From: Rhodobacter viridis
GTDB taxonomy: Bacteria > Pseudomonadota > Alphaproteobacteria > Rhodobacterales > Rhodobacteraceae
Assembly: GCF_003217355.1 (NCBI RefSeq)
Contig: NZ_QJTK01000012.1
Span: 1-64,000, forward strand
DNA: 64,000 nucleotides
Direction: 5' to 3'
Shown here: one piece after another, positions 1-8,032 of the stretch
Layout: each line of letters opens with the position of its first letter
Numbering within the stretch: position 1 is the stretch's first letter
The notes under the pieces: generated by a model
Database searches by the model: none
Told to the model about the DNA's origin: nothing
What the model saw: only the letters and a program-made list of their open reading frames with translations
Translations under genes and position numbers: made by a program

Positions 1-95
1 CCGAGAACGACTATGGCGCGCTGGGCGACATCTCCACCCTCGCCGATCCCGGCGTCGTCCAGGAACTCATCGACAACAGAATGAACCGGGCGTGA
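1..95 (+). CDS. C-terminal end of an unidentified protein (partial)
   Basis: The window opens inside a plus-strand reading frame (codons in phase with position 3) that ends in a TGA at 93-95. The visible 30-residue tail begins ENDYGALG, contains the stretch [10 protein letters not shown] and ends NRMNRA. It is followed immediately by a strong intrinsic terminator, which supports a genuine gene end. The fragment is too short for a family assignment and I do not name a function. Confidence 0.6.
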   Translation, partial: ENDYGALGDISTLADPGVVQELIDNRMNRA

Positions 96-100
96 AAACG

Positions 101-130
101 AAGGGGGGCGCGAGCCCCCCTTTTGTTTTT
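101..130 (+). terminator. Rho-independent terminator
   Basis: A 7-bp GC stem (GGGGGGC at 103-109, GCCCCCC at 114-120) with a GCGA tetraloop is followed by TTTTGTTTTT at 121-130. It starts 8 bp after the stop codon of the partial upstream gene. It faces the end of pyrD, which comes from the opposite strand, so it separates the two convergent units. Confidence 0.9.
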
Positions 131-147
131 GGCATGTCCGACCGGAT

Positions 148-1206
148 TTAAAGCCAGCGGCTGCGGCCGTTGCCCACCGCCTCGGCCACCGAGGCGAAGC
201 CGTCGCGGGCCAGCAGCGCGTCAAGGCCACGCGCTACCTCGGCCGCTAGACCGATGCCCTTGTAGACCATCGCCGAATAAAGCTGCACCGCCGAGGCCCC
301 GGCGCGGATCTTTTCATAGGCCTCTTCGGCCGAAGAAATCCCGCCCACGCCGATCAGCGGCAGTTTTCCGTCCGTCAGACGCGACAGCTGCGCCAGAACC
401 CGCGTGGACTTTTCGAACAAAGGCGCCCCTGAGAGCCCGCCAGCCTGGTCAGAACTTGCACTTTTCAAACCTTTGCGCGACAGCGTCGTGTTCGTGGCCA
501 CGATCCCGTCGATGCCGACAGCGCGTGCGACTTCGGCCACGTCCTCAAGCTCGGCCGGGCTCAGATCCGGGGCGATCTTCAGGAAAACCGGGATCGGCCG
601 CGCCAGCCCGGCGCGGGTTTCCAGCACGCCGCGCAGAAGCGCCGAGAGCGCCTCCTTGCCCTGCAGATCGCGCAGCTTTTCGGTATTTGGCGAGGACACG
701 TTCACCGTGGCAAAGTCGAGATGCGCGCCCGTGCGTTTCAGCACCGTGGCGAAATCGGCGGCGCGGTCCGCGCTGTCCTTGTTCGCGCCGAGGTTCAGTC
801 CGACCGGCACCCCCGTCGGCCGCGCGGCCAGCCGGGTTGCGATCGGTTCCATCCCCTCGTTGTTGAAGCCGAAGCGGTTGATCACCGCGCGGTCTTCCTC
901 GAGCCGCCAGAGCCGCGGCTTCGGATTGCCCTCCTGCGCGCGGGGAGTTGCGGCGCCGACTTCAAGAAAGCCGAAGCCCGCCCGCATCAGCGGCCCCAAG
1001 GCCACCGCATTCTTGTCGAAGCCCGCCGCCAGCCCCACGGGATTCGCCAGCGTGAGCCCCGCGATTGTCGTGCTCAGACGCGCCCCGGTGACCGGGCCGC
1101 AGCCGGGCACCAGCCCCATCTGCAGCGCCTTCAGCGCCAGACCATGCGCGGTTTCCGGGTCGAACCCGTGCAGGAGCTTCAGCCCCAGCCGTTCGGTGAT
1201 GTTCAT
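148..1206 (-). CDS. pyrD: Dihydroorotate dehydrogenase (quinone), class 2
   Basis: This 352-aa protein catalyses oxidation of dihydroorotate to orotate in pyrimidine synthesis, passing electrons to the quinone pool. The N-terminus [21 protein letters not shown] matches the membrane-associating helical extension of class 2 enzymes. The FMN-barrel signatures [30 protein letters not shown] (active-site Ser region), TNTTLSR and [13 protein letters not shown] follow in order. The frame stays open upstream, but the start at 1206 is chosen because it begins the conserved N-terminus and overlaps the stop of the DUF952 gene as ATGA. It is therefore translationally coupled to that gene. Confidence 0.96.
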   Translation of the reverse strand: MNITERLGLKLLHGFDPETAHGLALKALQMGLVPGCGPVTGARLSTTIAGLTLANPVGLAAGFDKNAVALGPLMRAGFGFLEVGAATPRAQEGNPKPRLWRLEEDRAVINRFGFNNEGMEPIATRLAARPTGVPVGLNLGANKDSADRAADFATVLKRTGAHLDFATVNVSSPNTEKLRDLQGKEALSALLRGVLETRAGLARPIPVFLKIAPDLSPAELEDVAEVARAVGIDGIVATNTTLSRKGLKSASSDQAGGLSGAPLFEKSTRVLAQLSRLTDGKLPLIGVGGISSAEEAYEKIRAGASAVQLYSAMVYKGIGLAAEVARGLDALLARDGFASVAEAVGNGRSRWL

Positions 1207-1541
1207 AGCAGCGCCTCGGGGAAGATATGGCCGCAAAGGCCAAGCGGCAGCGCGGTGTCCCAGACCACATCGCCCCGGCGCAAGCGGCGGTAAAGATGGG
1301 GGAAAAGCGCTCCACCACGCGACACTTCCCATTTCAGATCGGCGCCCAGCGCCTCGACCGCCACGGCCACCAGCACCAGATCGCTTTCGGTGGCGAAGTG
1401 TTTCGCCGCCGTCTCGACGACCTGCGCCGCGGTGGAAAAGTGGATGTAGCCATCGGCCAGATCGACGGGGGCCCCCGCGGTCTCACCCGCGGCACAGAGC
1501 GCATCCCATTCGGGGCGGCGGAAGATCTTGTAGATCAGCAT
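1203..1541 (-). CDS. DUF952 family protein
   Basis: A 112-aa cytosolic protein with the DUF952 pattern: N-terminal MLIYKIF, then [12 protein letters not shown] near residues 30-42 and a central [10 protein letters not shown] followed by [19 protein letters not shown]. The last motif (FPHLYR) is typical of this small family, which shares a fold with ADP-ribosyl-transfer-related domains but has no firmly assigned role. Its stop overlaps the start of pyrD by 4 nt, and this DUF952-pyrD pairing suggests cotranscription. The function remains unknown. Confidence 0.85.
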   Translation of the reverse strand: MLIYKIFRRPEWDALCAAGETAGAPVDLADGYIHFSTAAQVVETAAKHFATESDLVLVAVAVEALGADLKWEVSRGGALFPHLYRRLRRGDVVWDTALPLGLCGHIFPEALL

Positions 1542-1641
1542 GGCTCAGTCATGCCCGCTGCCCGGAAAATGGTCAATCCCCGGCTGTGGTCTTTCGTCAT
1601 CGTCACGTCACGGCGAAGCGCGATGCAGGGCAAATCCGGTT

Positions 1642-1670
1642 TTGACAGCGCGGGCTTGCTCGCGTCACTC
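1642..1670 (+). promoter_or_regulatory. Candidate sigma-70-type promoter for the 5'-nucleotidase gene
   Basis: A perfect -35 hexamer TTGACA at 1642-1647 is followed after 17 bp by TCACTC at 1665-1670. The -10 is poor, which is common in this group where the -35 dominates. It lies about 30 bp upstream of the start at 1700. It is inferred from spacing only. Confidence 0.35.
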
Positions 1671-1699
1671 TGGGCTCATTCCCAACCGAGGAGGATCGA

Positions 1700-3265
1700 A
1701 TGTCCGTCCGCTTTCTTCTGTCGACCGCCGCATTGGTGCTGAGTGCGGGGGCCGCGCAGGCCGATTACACGCTGCACATCCTGCACACGAACGACCTGCA
1801 TTCGCGCATCGAACAGATCAACAAATATGACAGCACCTGTTCCGACAAGGACGCGGCCGAGGCGAAATGCTTTGGCGGCATTGCGCGGGTCGCGGCCAAG
1901 GTCGCGACGCTGCGGACGGAACTGGCCGGGCAGAACGTGATCGTTCTGGATGCGGGCGACCAGTTTCAGGGCTCGCTTTTCTACACCAGCTACAAGGGCA
2001 CGGACACGGCCGAGTTCATGACGGCGATCGGCTATGATGCGATGGCGGTGGGCAATCACGAATTCGACGACGGCCCGGAGGGGCTGGCGGCCTTTGTTGA
2101 AAAAGTGAAATTTCCGCTGCTCTCTGGCAACCTTGATCTGAGCCGTTCGTTGCTGAAAGACAAGATCGCCGATACGGTCGTGCTGGAGATGGGCGGCCAG
2201 AAGATCGGTCTGGTCGCGGCCTTGGCCACTGATACGGTGGAAACGTCCTCGCCCGGGCCCGACATCACGTTTCAGGACGAGATCGAGAGCCTGAAGGCCG
2301 ATGTGGCGGCGCTGACCGCGCAGGGCGTGACCAAGATCATCGCGCTCCCGCATACCGGCTTCGTCAAGGATCAGGAGATTGCCGCGGCCGTCCCGGGGAT
2401 CGACGCAGTTGTGGGGGGGCATTCGCACACGCTTTTTGGCAAGGATGGCGCCAGCTATCCGACGATGGTGGGCAAGGTGCCGGTCGTCTCGGCCTATGCC
2501 TATTCGAAATATCTGGGCCATCTGGTGCTGACCTTCGACGATGCGGGCAATCTGAAATCGGCGGGGGGCGAGCCGATCTTGCTCGATGCCTCGGTGACGC
2601 CCGACGCGACGATGGCGGCGCGGGTGGCGGAGCTGGCCAAGCCGCTGCAGGCGATCCGCGACAAGGTGGTGGCGGACAGCACGACCGAGATCGACGGGGC
2701 GCGCGATCATTGCCGGCAGATGGAATGCGCGATGGGCAATCTGGTGGCCGAGGCGATGCTCGATCGGGTCAAGGACCAGGGCATCAGCATTGCAATCGCG
2801 AATGGCGGCGGCTTGCGCGCCTCGATCGACGCCGGGCCGGTGACGATGGGCGAGGTGCTGACGGTGTTGCCGTTCCAGAACACGCTCTCGACCTTCGAGG
2901 CGAAGGGGACGACGATTCTGACGGCGCTGGAAAACGGGGTCAGCGCGGTTGAGGAGAGCGAGGGCCGCTTTCCGCAGGTGGCGGGGCTGAAATACACGTT
3001 CGATCCCGCCAAGCCCGCCGGGTCGCGGGTGAGCGAGGTGCAGGTGGCGACCTCGGTCGGGTGGAAGCCGCTCGATCCCGGCGCGACCTATGGCGTGGTG
3101 ACGAACAACTTCCTGCGCGGCGGTGGCGACGGCTACAAGATGTTCGCGACCGAGGGGCTGAACGCCTATGATTTCGGCCCCGATCTGGCCGATGTGACGG
3201 CGGAGTATCTGGCCGCCCACGCGCCCTATGCGGCGGCGCTGGATGGCCGGATCACCCGCAAGTAG
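1700..3265 (+). CDS. Periplasmic bifunctional metallophosphatase/5'-nucleotidase (UshA family)
   Basis: A 521-aa exported enzyme expected to dephosphorylate extracellular nucleotides so that nucleosides can be scavenged. Residues 1-21 form a Sec signal peptide ending AAQA-D. The calcineurin-like metallophosphatase domain shows ILHTNDLHSR (27-36), VLDAGDQFQGS, GNHEFDDG and GGHSHTLF, which carry the dinuclear metal ligands. The C-terminal 5_nucleotid_C substrate domain follows, with IAIANGGGLRASID and NNFLRGGGDGY. The start has a GAGGA ribosome site a few bases upstream. The gene appears monocistronic. The exact substrate (5'-nucleotides or a cyclic nucleotide) cannot be decided from sequence. 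Confidence 0.9.
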   Translation: MSVRFLLSTAALVLSAGAAQADYTLHILHTNDLHSRIEQINKYDSTCSDKDAAEAKCFGGIARVAAKVATLRTELAGQNVIVLDAGDQFQGSLFYTSYKGTDTAEFMTAIGYDAMAVGNHEFDDGPEGLAAFVEKVKFPLLSGNLDLSRSLLKDKIADTVVLEMGGQKIGLVAALATDTVETSSPGPDITFQDEIESLKADVAALTAQGVTKIIALPHTGFVKDQEIAAAVPGIDAVVGGHSHTLFGKDGASYPTMVGKVPVVSAYAYSKYLGHLVLTFDDAGNLKSAGGEPILLDASVTPDATMAARVAELAKPLQAIRDKVVADSTTEIDGARDHCRQMECAMGNLVAEAMLDRVKDQGISIAIANGGGLRASIDAGPVTMGEVLTVLPFQNTLSTFEAKGTTILTALENGVSAVEESEGRFPQVAGLKYTFDPAKPAGSRVSEVQVATSVGWKPLDPGATYGVVTNNFLRGGGDGYKMFATEGLNAYDFGPDLADVTAEYLAAHAPYAAALDGRITRK

Positions 3266-3361
3266 CGCGTTTGCCATGATTGCGAAGCGGGGGAGACTTC
3301 CCCCCGCTTTTCACTTGCGCGTGATCGGAGCTTGCGCAAACCTTGGCTCAGAGGTGCGGCC

Positions 3362-4048
3362 ATGAAGCGATCCGAGATCAATACCATCTTGCGGCATTCC
3401 GATGCCTTCATCCGCTCATTCGGCCATATCCTGCCGCCCTTCGCCTATTGGTCCCCGCGCGAGATGCAGGCGCGGCGGGGGGAGATCGAGGGGATCGTCT
3501 CCGCCCGCCTGGGCTGGGACATCACCGATTACGGACAAGGCGATTTTGCCCGGCTGGGCCTCTTTCTTTTCACCACCCGCAATGGCCGGGCGGCCGACCT
3601 CGCCCGGGGTGGCGGCATGTGCTATGCCGAGAAGATCATGATTTCGCGGGAAAATCAGCTTTCCCCGATGCACCGCCACATCGTCAAGGCGGAAGATATC
3701 ATCAATCGCGGCGGGGCTACGCTCGCGATCGAAATGTTCAGTTCGGACGCGGCCGGGGCGCTCGACCCCACTGCGCCCGTCGTTGTCGCCTCGGACGGGG
3801 TGACGAAAGGCCTGCCTGCGGGCGGTATCCTGCGGCTCGCGCCCGGGGAAAGCGTGACCCTGATGCCGGGCAACTGGCATGCCTTCTGGGGGGAGGGGGG
3901 AGATGTATTGATCGGCGAGGTTTCCACGGTCAACGACGACCGCACCGACAACATCTTCCGCGAGCCAATCGGACGCTTCGCGGATATCGAAGAGGACGAG
4001 GACCCGCTGCATTTGCTGGTCTCGGATTATGATACGTGGATTCCCTGA
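3362..4048 (+). CDS. D-lyxose ketol-isomerase (cupin)
   Basis: A 228-aa cupin enzyme of the D-lyxose isomerase family (EC 5.3.1.15), which interconverts D-lyxose with D-xylulose or D-mannose with D-fructose. Metal-binding cupin motifs are visible: SPMHRHIVKAEDIINRGG near the middle and MPGNWHAFWGEGGDVLIGEVSTVNDDRTDN later, the latter typical of this family. The start at 3362 (MKRSEINT) has GAGGTG upstream and is preferred to the in-frame ATG ten codons earlier. The 3' end overlaps the glycerate kinase gene by 13 nt, so the two are one unit and probably belong to the same sugar route. The natural substrate is inferred from family only. Confidence 0.82.
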   Translation: MKRSEINTILRHSDAFIRSFGHILPPFAYWSPREMQARRGEIEGIVSARLGWDITDYGQGDFARLGLFLFTTRNGRAADLARGGGMCYAEKIMISRENQLSPMHRHIVKAEDIINRGGATLAIEMFSSDAAGALDPTAPVVVASDGVTKGLPAGGILRLAPGESVTLMPGNWHAFWGEGGDVLIGEVSTVNDDRTDNIFREPIGRFADIEEDEDPLHLLVSDYDTWIP

Positions 4049-5298
4049 TCCCAACTGACCTGTTGAACAGACTTTTCGAAACGGCCGTGGCAGCAGCAGA
4101 CCCGATGCAGGTTCTGCCCCGAGTGCTTGGCCCGCGTCCGCCCGGACGGGTGGTGGTTGTCGGCGCGGGCAAGGCCTCGGCGCGGATGGCCGAGGCGGTC
4201 GAGCACGTCTGGGGGCCCTGCGAGGGGCTGGTGATCACCCGTTACGGCTATGCGCGCCCCTGTCAGGGCATCGAGATTGTCGAGGCCGCCCATCCTGTGC
4301 CCGATGCGGCGGGCGTGGCAGCGACGCGGCGGATGCTGGATCTGCTGCGCGGCCTTGGCCCCGAGGATCGCGTGCTGGCCCTGATCTCGGGCGGGGGCTC
4401 GGCGCTGCTTTGCGCCCCGGCCGAGGGGCTGACTTTGGCCGACAAGCAGGCGGTGACCGCGGCGCTTCTGGCCTCGGGCGCGCCGATCGAGCGGATCAAC
4501 ACCGTGCGCAAGCATCTGAGCGCGGTGAAGGGCGGGCAACTGGCGGCGGCGGCCTATCCGGCGCGGATGCGGGCCTTGCTGATTTCCGATGTGCCGGGGG
4601 ACGATCCGGCCTTCATCGCTTCGGGTCCGACGGTGGGCGATACGAGCACGGCCGCCGAGGCGCTGAAGGTGCTCGAAGAGCATGCGATTGCCGTGCCCGA
4701 GGCGGTGCGTCGGCATCTGCTGGCGGGATCCGGGGTGCTGGCGCCGGGGGCGCAGGCGCTGTCGCGTTGCGAGACGATCATTGTCGCCGCGCCAGTGCAA
4801 TCGCTGGAAGCGGCGGCTTCGCTGGCGCGCGGGAAGGGCTGCGCGGTGCGCAGTCTGGGCGATGCGCTGGAGGGCGAGGCGGCGGAGCTTGGGGCGCAAC
4901 TGGCGCGGATGGCGATGACCTATGCCAGCGCCCGCCTGCCGGGGGAATCGCCGCTGGTTTTGCTGTCAGGTGGGGAATGTACAGTTTCCTTGCCGGAAAA
5001 CCCCGGTCTGGGCGGGCCGAATGTTGAATTTCTGCTATCCGCGCTCAACACGCTCGACGGTGCCCCGGGGATCTGGGCGCTTGCGGCCGACACGGATGGC
5101 GTCGATGGCGCGGCCGAAGTGGCCGGTGCGCTGATCGGCCCCGAAAGTCTCGCGCAGGCGCGGGCCTCGGGTCTTGATCCGGCGCAGGCCTTGGCCGGGC
5201 ATGATGCGCACAGCTTCTTCGCGGCGCTTGATGCGCAGGTGAAGCCCGGACCGACGCTGACGAATGTCAACGACTTCCGGGCTTTCCTGATCCTTTAG
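4036..5298 (+). CDS. gckA: Glycerate 2-kinase (MOFRL family; historically hydroxypyruvate reductase TtuD)
   Basis: A 420-aa cytosolic protein of the GckA/TtuD family, which phosphorylates D-glycerate to 2-phosphoglycerate. The N-terminal DUF4147 domain shows VVVGAGKASARMAEAVE, AAHPVPD, LISGGGSALL and NTVRKHLSAVKGGQLA. The C-terminal MOFRL domain shows NVEFLLSALN and ALAADTDGVDGA. The length is normal for the family. It overlaps the preceding isomerase by 13 nt, which indicates translational coupling. Glycerate could come from sugar acids, tartronate semialdehyde or the ureide pathway (glyoxylate) encoded next door. Confidence 0.85.
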   Translation: MDSLIPTDLLNRLFETAVAAADPMQVLPRVLGPRPPGRVVVVGAGKASARMAEAVEHVWGPCEGLVITRYGYARPCQGIEIVEAAHPVPDAAGVAATRRMLDLLRGLGPEDRVLALISGGGSALLCAPAEGLTLADKQAVTAALLASGAPIERINTVRKHLSAVKGGQLAAAAYPARMRALLISDVPGDDPAFIASGPTVGDTSTAAEALKVLEEHAIAVPEAVRRHLLAGSGVLAPGAQALSRCETIIVAAPVQSLEAAASLARGKGCAVRSLGDALEGEAAELGAQLARMAMTYASARLPGESPLVLLSGGECTVSLPENPGLGGPNVEFLLSALNTLDGAPGIWALAADTDGVDGAAEVAGALIGPESLAQARASGLDPAQALAGHDAHSFFAALDAQVKPGPTLTNVNDFRAFLIL

Positions 5299-6125
5299 CG
5301 GCCCAGCACGCCCCGCAACCGGGCGTGGCGGTTGACATCCTTGTAAAGCAGATAGCGGAACGGCCCCGGTCCCGCGGCGTAGCAGGCCTGCGGGCAATAG
5401 GCGCGCAGCCACATGAAGTCGCCCGCCTCGACCTCGACCCAGTCGCGGTTCAGCTTGTAGACCGCCTTGCCCTCAAGCACGTAAAGCCCATGCTCCATCA
5501 CATGCGTCTCCTCGAACGGGATCAGCCCGCCGGGTTGGAAGGTGACGATGTTCACATGCATGTCGTGACGCAGATCGGTCGGATCGACAAAGCGCGTGGT
5601 GGCCCATCGGCCCTGGGTGTCGGGCATGGCGACGGGCTTGATCTCACGCTCGTTCGTCACGAAGGCCGCGGGTTTTTCCACCCCCGGCGCCGCCTCGTAG
5701 AGCTTGCGGATCCAGTGAAAGCGCAAGGGATCGTCGGCGCCGTTCTTAACCGCCCAGCTGCACCCCGCGGGGATGTAAGCATAACCGCCCGCCGCCAACT
5801 CGTGTTCCTGACCATCGAGCGAGAGCCACATTGCGCCTTCGGTGACGAACAGCACATGCTCCGCCCCGGTCTCCGGATCGGGCATATCCGAGCCGCCATC
5901 GGCGCCGACCTCCATCACATATTGGCTGAAGGTCTCGGAAAAGCCGCTCATCGGCCGGGCGATGAGCCACATCCGGGTGTTCGTCCAGCCCGGCAGGAAG
6001 CTCGTCACGATGTCGGAAAAGCAGCCCTTCGGGATCACCGCATAGGCTTCGGTGAAGAGTGCGCGCCCGGTCATCAGCGCGGTTTGCGGCGGCAGGCCGC
6101 CGGTCGGGGTGTAATAGCCGGTCAT
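5295..6125 (-). CDS. allE: (S)-ureidoglycine aminohydrolase (bicupin)
   Basis: A 276-aa double-cupin protein matching the UGlyAH family, which releases ammonia from (S)-ureidoglycine to give (S)-ureidoglycolate in allantoin breakdown. The first cupin carries EHVLFVTEGAMWLSLDG and GGYAYIPAGCSWAV. The second carries the metal-site region EETHVMEHGLYVLEGKAVYKLN followed by EAGDFMWLRAYCPQACYA. Its ATG overlaps the stop of the upstream puuE-uraD fusion by 4 nt, so both are made from one mRNA. It converges on the glycerate kinase gene with a 4-nt overlap of ends. The symbol is given by family; the bacterial gene is also called ylbA. Confidence 0.9.
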   Translation of the reverse strand: MTGYYTPTGGLPPQTALMTGRALFTEAYAVIPKGCFSDIVTSFLPGWTNTRMWLIARPMSGFSETFSQYVMEVGADGGSDMPDPETGAEHVLFVTEGAMWLSLDGQEHELAAGGYAYIPAGCSWAVKNGADDPLRFHWIRKLYEAAPGVEKPAAFVTNEREIKPVAMPDTQGRWATTRFVDPTDLRHDMHVNIVTFQPGGLIPFEETHVMEHGLYVLEGKAVYKLNRDWVEVEAGDFMWLRAYCPQACYAAGPGPFRYLLYKDVNRHARLRGVLGR

Positions 6126-7537
6126 GGCAGAAGGTCCTTCAGTCGGTGCCAGGCGATGCGTTCAACCTGTTGGCAGGCCTCGGCGAATTCGGTGGCGCGG
6201 TCGTTGGCGATCCGGCGGCGGAACGCCTCGAGGATCGCGGGTTTCGTGTGGTCCTTCACCGCGATGATGAAGGGAAAGCCGAATTTTTCGGTGTAATCGT
6301 GGTTGAGCTCCTCGAAGGCGACCCGTTCGGCATCGGTCAGCGCGTCGAGCCCGGCCGAGGCCTGCTCGGCCGTGCTCTCCGCCGTCAACCGCTTGGCCCG
6401 GGCCAGTTTGCCCGCCAGATCGGGATGGGCCTTGAGCACGCGCAGCCGCTGCGTCTCCGAAGCCGAGCGGAACACCCTCGCCAGAACGCTGGCGATGCCC
6501 TCGGCGCAATCATGCGCGAGACCAAGCTCCAGCCCATGGGCCTTTTCGGCGATCCAGGGACTGTGCTCGTAGATTGCGCCGAACGCGGCGACGAAGGCAC
6601 TTTGCGTCATTTCGCTTGGGCGATCAAAGTCTTGTGGCGGATGCATCGCGGCCCAATGCGCCGCGATCTGGCCCCGGGTGGCAAACCAGACGCCCTCGTG
6701 GCTGCGGGCATAGTCCAGAAACCGCTTGAGCCCCGCGATCTTGCCGGGCCGCCCGATCAGACGGCAATGCAACCCGATCGAGAACATTTTCGCCGCCCCC
6801 GCGGCGCCCTCGGCATAAAGCGTGTCGAAGCTGTCCTTCAGATAGGTGAAGAACTGCTCGCCCTCGATATAGCCCGGCGCGGTGGCAAAGCGCATGTCAT
6901 TGGCTTCGAGCGTGTAGGGGATGATCAGCTGGTCGCGGTTGCCGATCCGCCGCCAATAGGGCAGATCGTCGTCGTAAGTATCTGAAATCCAGTCGAAACC
7001 ACCTTCTTCCGCGGTCAGCCGAACGGTGTTGGTCGAACAGCGCCCGGTGTACCAGCCGCGCGGTCGTTCGCCCACGACCTCGGCATGCAGCCGGATCGCC
7101 TCGGCAATCTGACGGCGTTCCTCGTCTTCGGGCATGTCGCGGTGCTCGACCCATTTCAGCCCGTGGCTGGCGATTTCCCAACCCGCCGCCTTCATCGCGG
7201 CCACCTGCTCCGGGCTGCGGGCCAGTGCGGTCGCGACGCCGTAGATGGTGATGGGCAGGTCCATCTGGGTGAAGAGCCGATGCAGCCGCCAGAATCCGGC
7301 GCGGGCGCCGTAGTCGTAGATTGACTCCATGTTCCAGTGACGCTGGCCTGGCCATTGCGCCGCCCCCGCGATGTCGGACAGGAAGGCTTCCGAGGCGGCG
7401 TCACCATGCAGGATGCAGTTCTCGCCGCCTTCCTCGTAGTTCAGCACCAAAGAGATCGCGACCCGGGCCCCCGCGGGCCAGCGCGCATCGGGCGGAGAGC
7501 CTCCATAGCCGCGCATGTCTCTGGGATATCGGGTCAT
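6122..7537 (-). CDS. Allantoinase (PuuE) fused to OHCU decarboxylase (UraD)
   Basis: A 471-aa fusion of two purine-catabolic enzymes. Residues 1 to about 305 form a polysaccharide-deacetylase-fold allantoinase of the PuuE type: N-terminal YPRDMRGYGG, VLNYEEGGE, NMESIYDYGARAGFWRL, GWEIASHGLKW and FSIGLHCRLIGRPG. Residues about 310-471 are 2-oxo-4-hydroxy-4-carboxy-5-ureidoimidazoline decarboxylase, with RVLKAHPDLAGKLA (catalytic His region), FEELNHDYTEKFGFPFIIAVK and a C-terminal basic helix. The polypeptide would convert OHCU to S-allantoin and then allantoin to allantoate. The gene is coupled to allE by an ATGA overlap and is divergent from uraH. Confidence 0.93.
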   Translation of the reverse strand: MTRYPRDMRGYGGSPPDARWPAGARVAISLVLNYEEGGENCILHGDAASEAFLSDIAGAAQWPGQRHWNMESIYDYGARAGFWRLHRLFTQMDLPITIYGVATALARSPEQVAAMKAAGWEIASHGLKWVEHRDMPEDEERRQIAEAIRLHAEVVGERPRGWYTGRCSTNTVRLTAEEGGFDWISDTYDDDLPYWRRIGNRDQLIIPYTLEANDMRFATAPGYIEGEQFFTYLKDSFDTLYAEGAAGAAKMFSIGLHCRLIGRPGKIAGLKRFLDYARSHEGVWFATRGQIAAHWAAMHPPQDFDRPSEMTQSAFVAAFGAIYEHSPWIAEKAHGLELGLAHDCAEGIASVLARVFRSASETQRLRVLKAHPDLAGKLARAKRLTAESTAEQASAGLDALTDAERVAFEELNHDYTEKFGFPFIIAVKDHTKPAILEAFRRRIANDRATEFAEACQQVERIAWHRLKDLLP

Positions 7538-7612
7538 CTTTGCCTCCGGTCCGGCTGCAGGGGGATTGCATGAGCGAGAGTTTCAGGTTTTTTTCGAAAA
7601 GGAAATCATCCG

Positions 7613-7634
7613 TTTCGCAACTTGCCGTGCGAAA
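7613..7634. promoter_or_regulatory. Candidate operator: inverted repeat between puuE-uraD and uraH
   Basis: TTTCGCA (7613-7619) and TGCGAAA (7628-7634) are perfect 7-bp inverted arms separated by 8 bp. They lie in the 132-bp divergent region between the allantoinase fusion and hydroxyisourate hydrolase. A TTTTCGAAAA palindrome sits just upstream at 7591-7600. The placement suits shared control of the purine genes, but the regulator is unknown and none is encoded adjacent. Confidence 0.45.
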
Positions 7635-7669
7635 TTGTGGCGAGGAAGAGGCAACGCAAAGGGGGGGCG

Positions 7670-8026
7670 ATGACGGGATATCTGACGACCCATGTTCTCG
7701 ATACTGCGCGGGGTTGCCCGGCGGAAGGGATCGAGATCGTGCTGAGCCGCATTGATGCCGAGGGGCGTCATCCGGTCGCGAAAAGCCGCACCAATGCGGA
7801 CGGCCGGACCGATGTCCCGATCCTGACCGTGGCGGAGTTTGCGACAGGTTGCTACGAACTTGTCTTCCGTGTTGGCGACTACTTGCGCCGGAATGGACAA
7901 GCGGGTTGCGAGCCCCAATTTCTGGACGAAATCCCGATCCGCTTCGGCGTAAATGATGCAGGGGCACATTACCATGTGCCCCTGCTTCTTTCGCCATTCG
8001 GCTATTCGACCTATCGCGGCAGTTGA
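7670..8026 (+). CDS. uraH: 5-hydroxyisourate hydrolase (transthyretin-like)
   Basis: A 118-aa protein of the HIU hydrolase family, which converts 5-hydroxyisourate to OHCU, the substrate of the UraD domain encoded divergently. The N-terminal GYLTTHVLDTARGCPAEGI contains the active-site His. The C-terminus PLLLSPFGYSTYRGS is the family hallmark (YRGS) that separates it from true transthyretin. The start at 7670 is chosen because homology begins at MTGYLTTHVLD. The ribosome site there is a G-run. It ends 6 bp from the convergent chemoreceptor gene. Confidence 0.95.
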   Translation: MTGYLTTHVLDTARGCPAEGIEIVLSRIDAEGRHPVAKSRTNADGRTDVPILTVAEFATGCYELVFRVGDYLRRNGQAGCEPQFLDEIPIRFGVNDAGAHYHVPLLLSPFGYSTYRGS

Positions 8027-8032
8027 GCCGGA

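Noticed and set aside
1676-3277. Minus-strand open frame opposite the 5'-nucleotidase gene
   Set aside because: Antisense shadow; the plus strand has a signal peptide and all metallophosphatase motifs.
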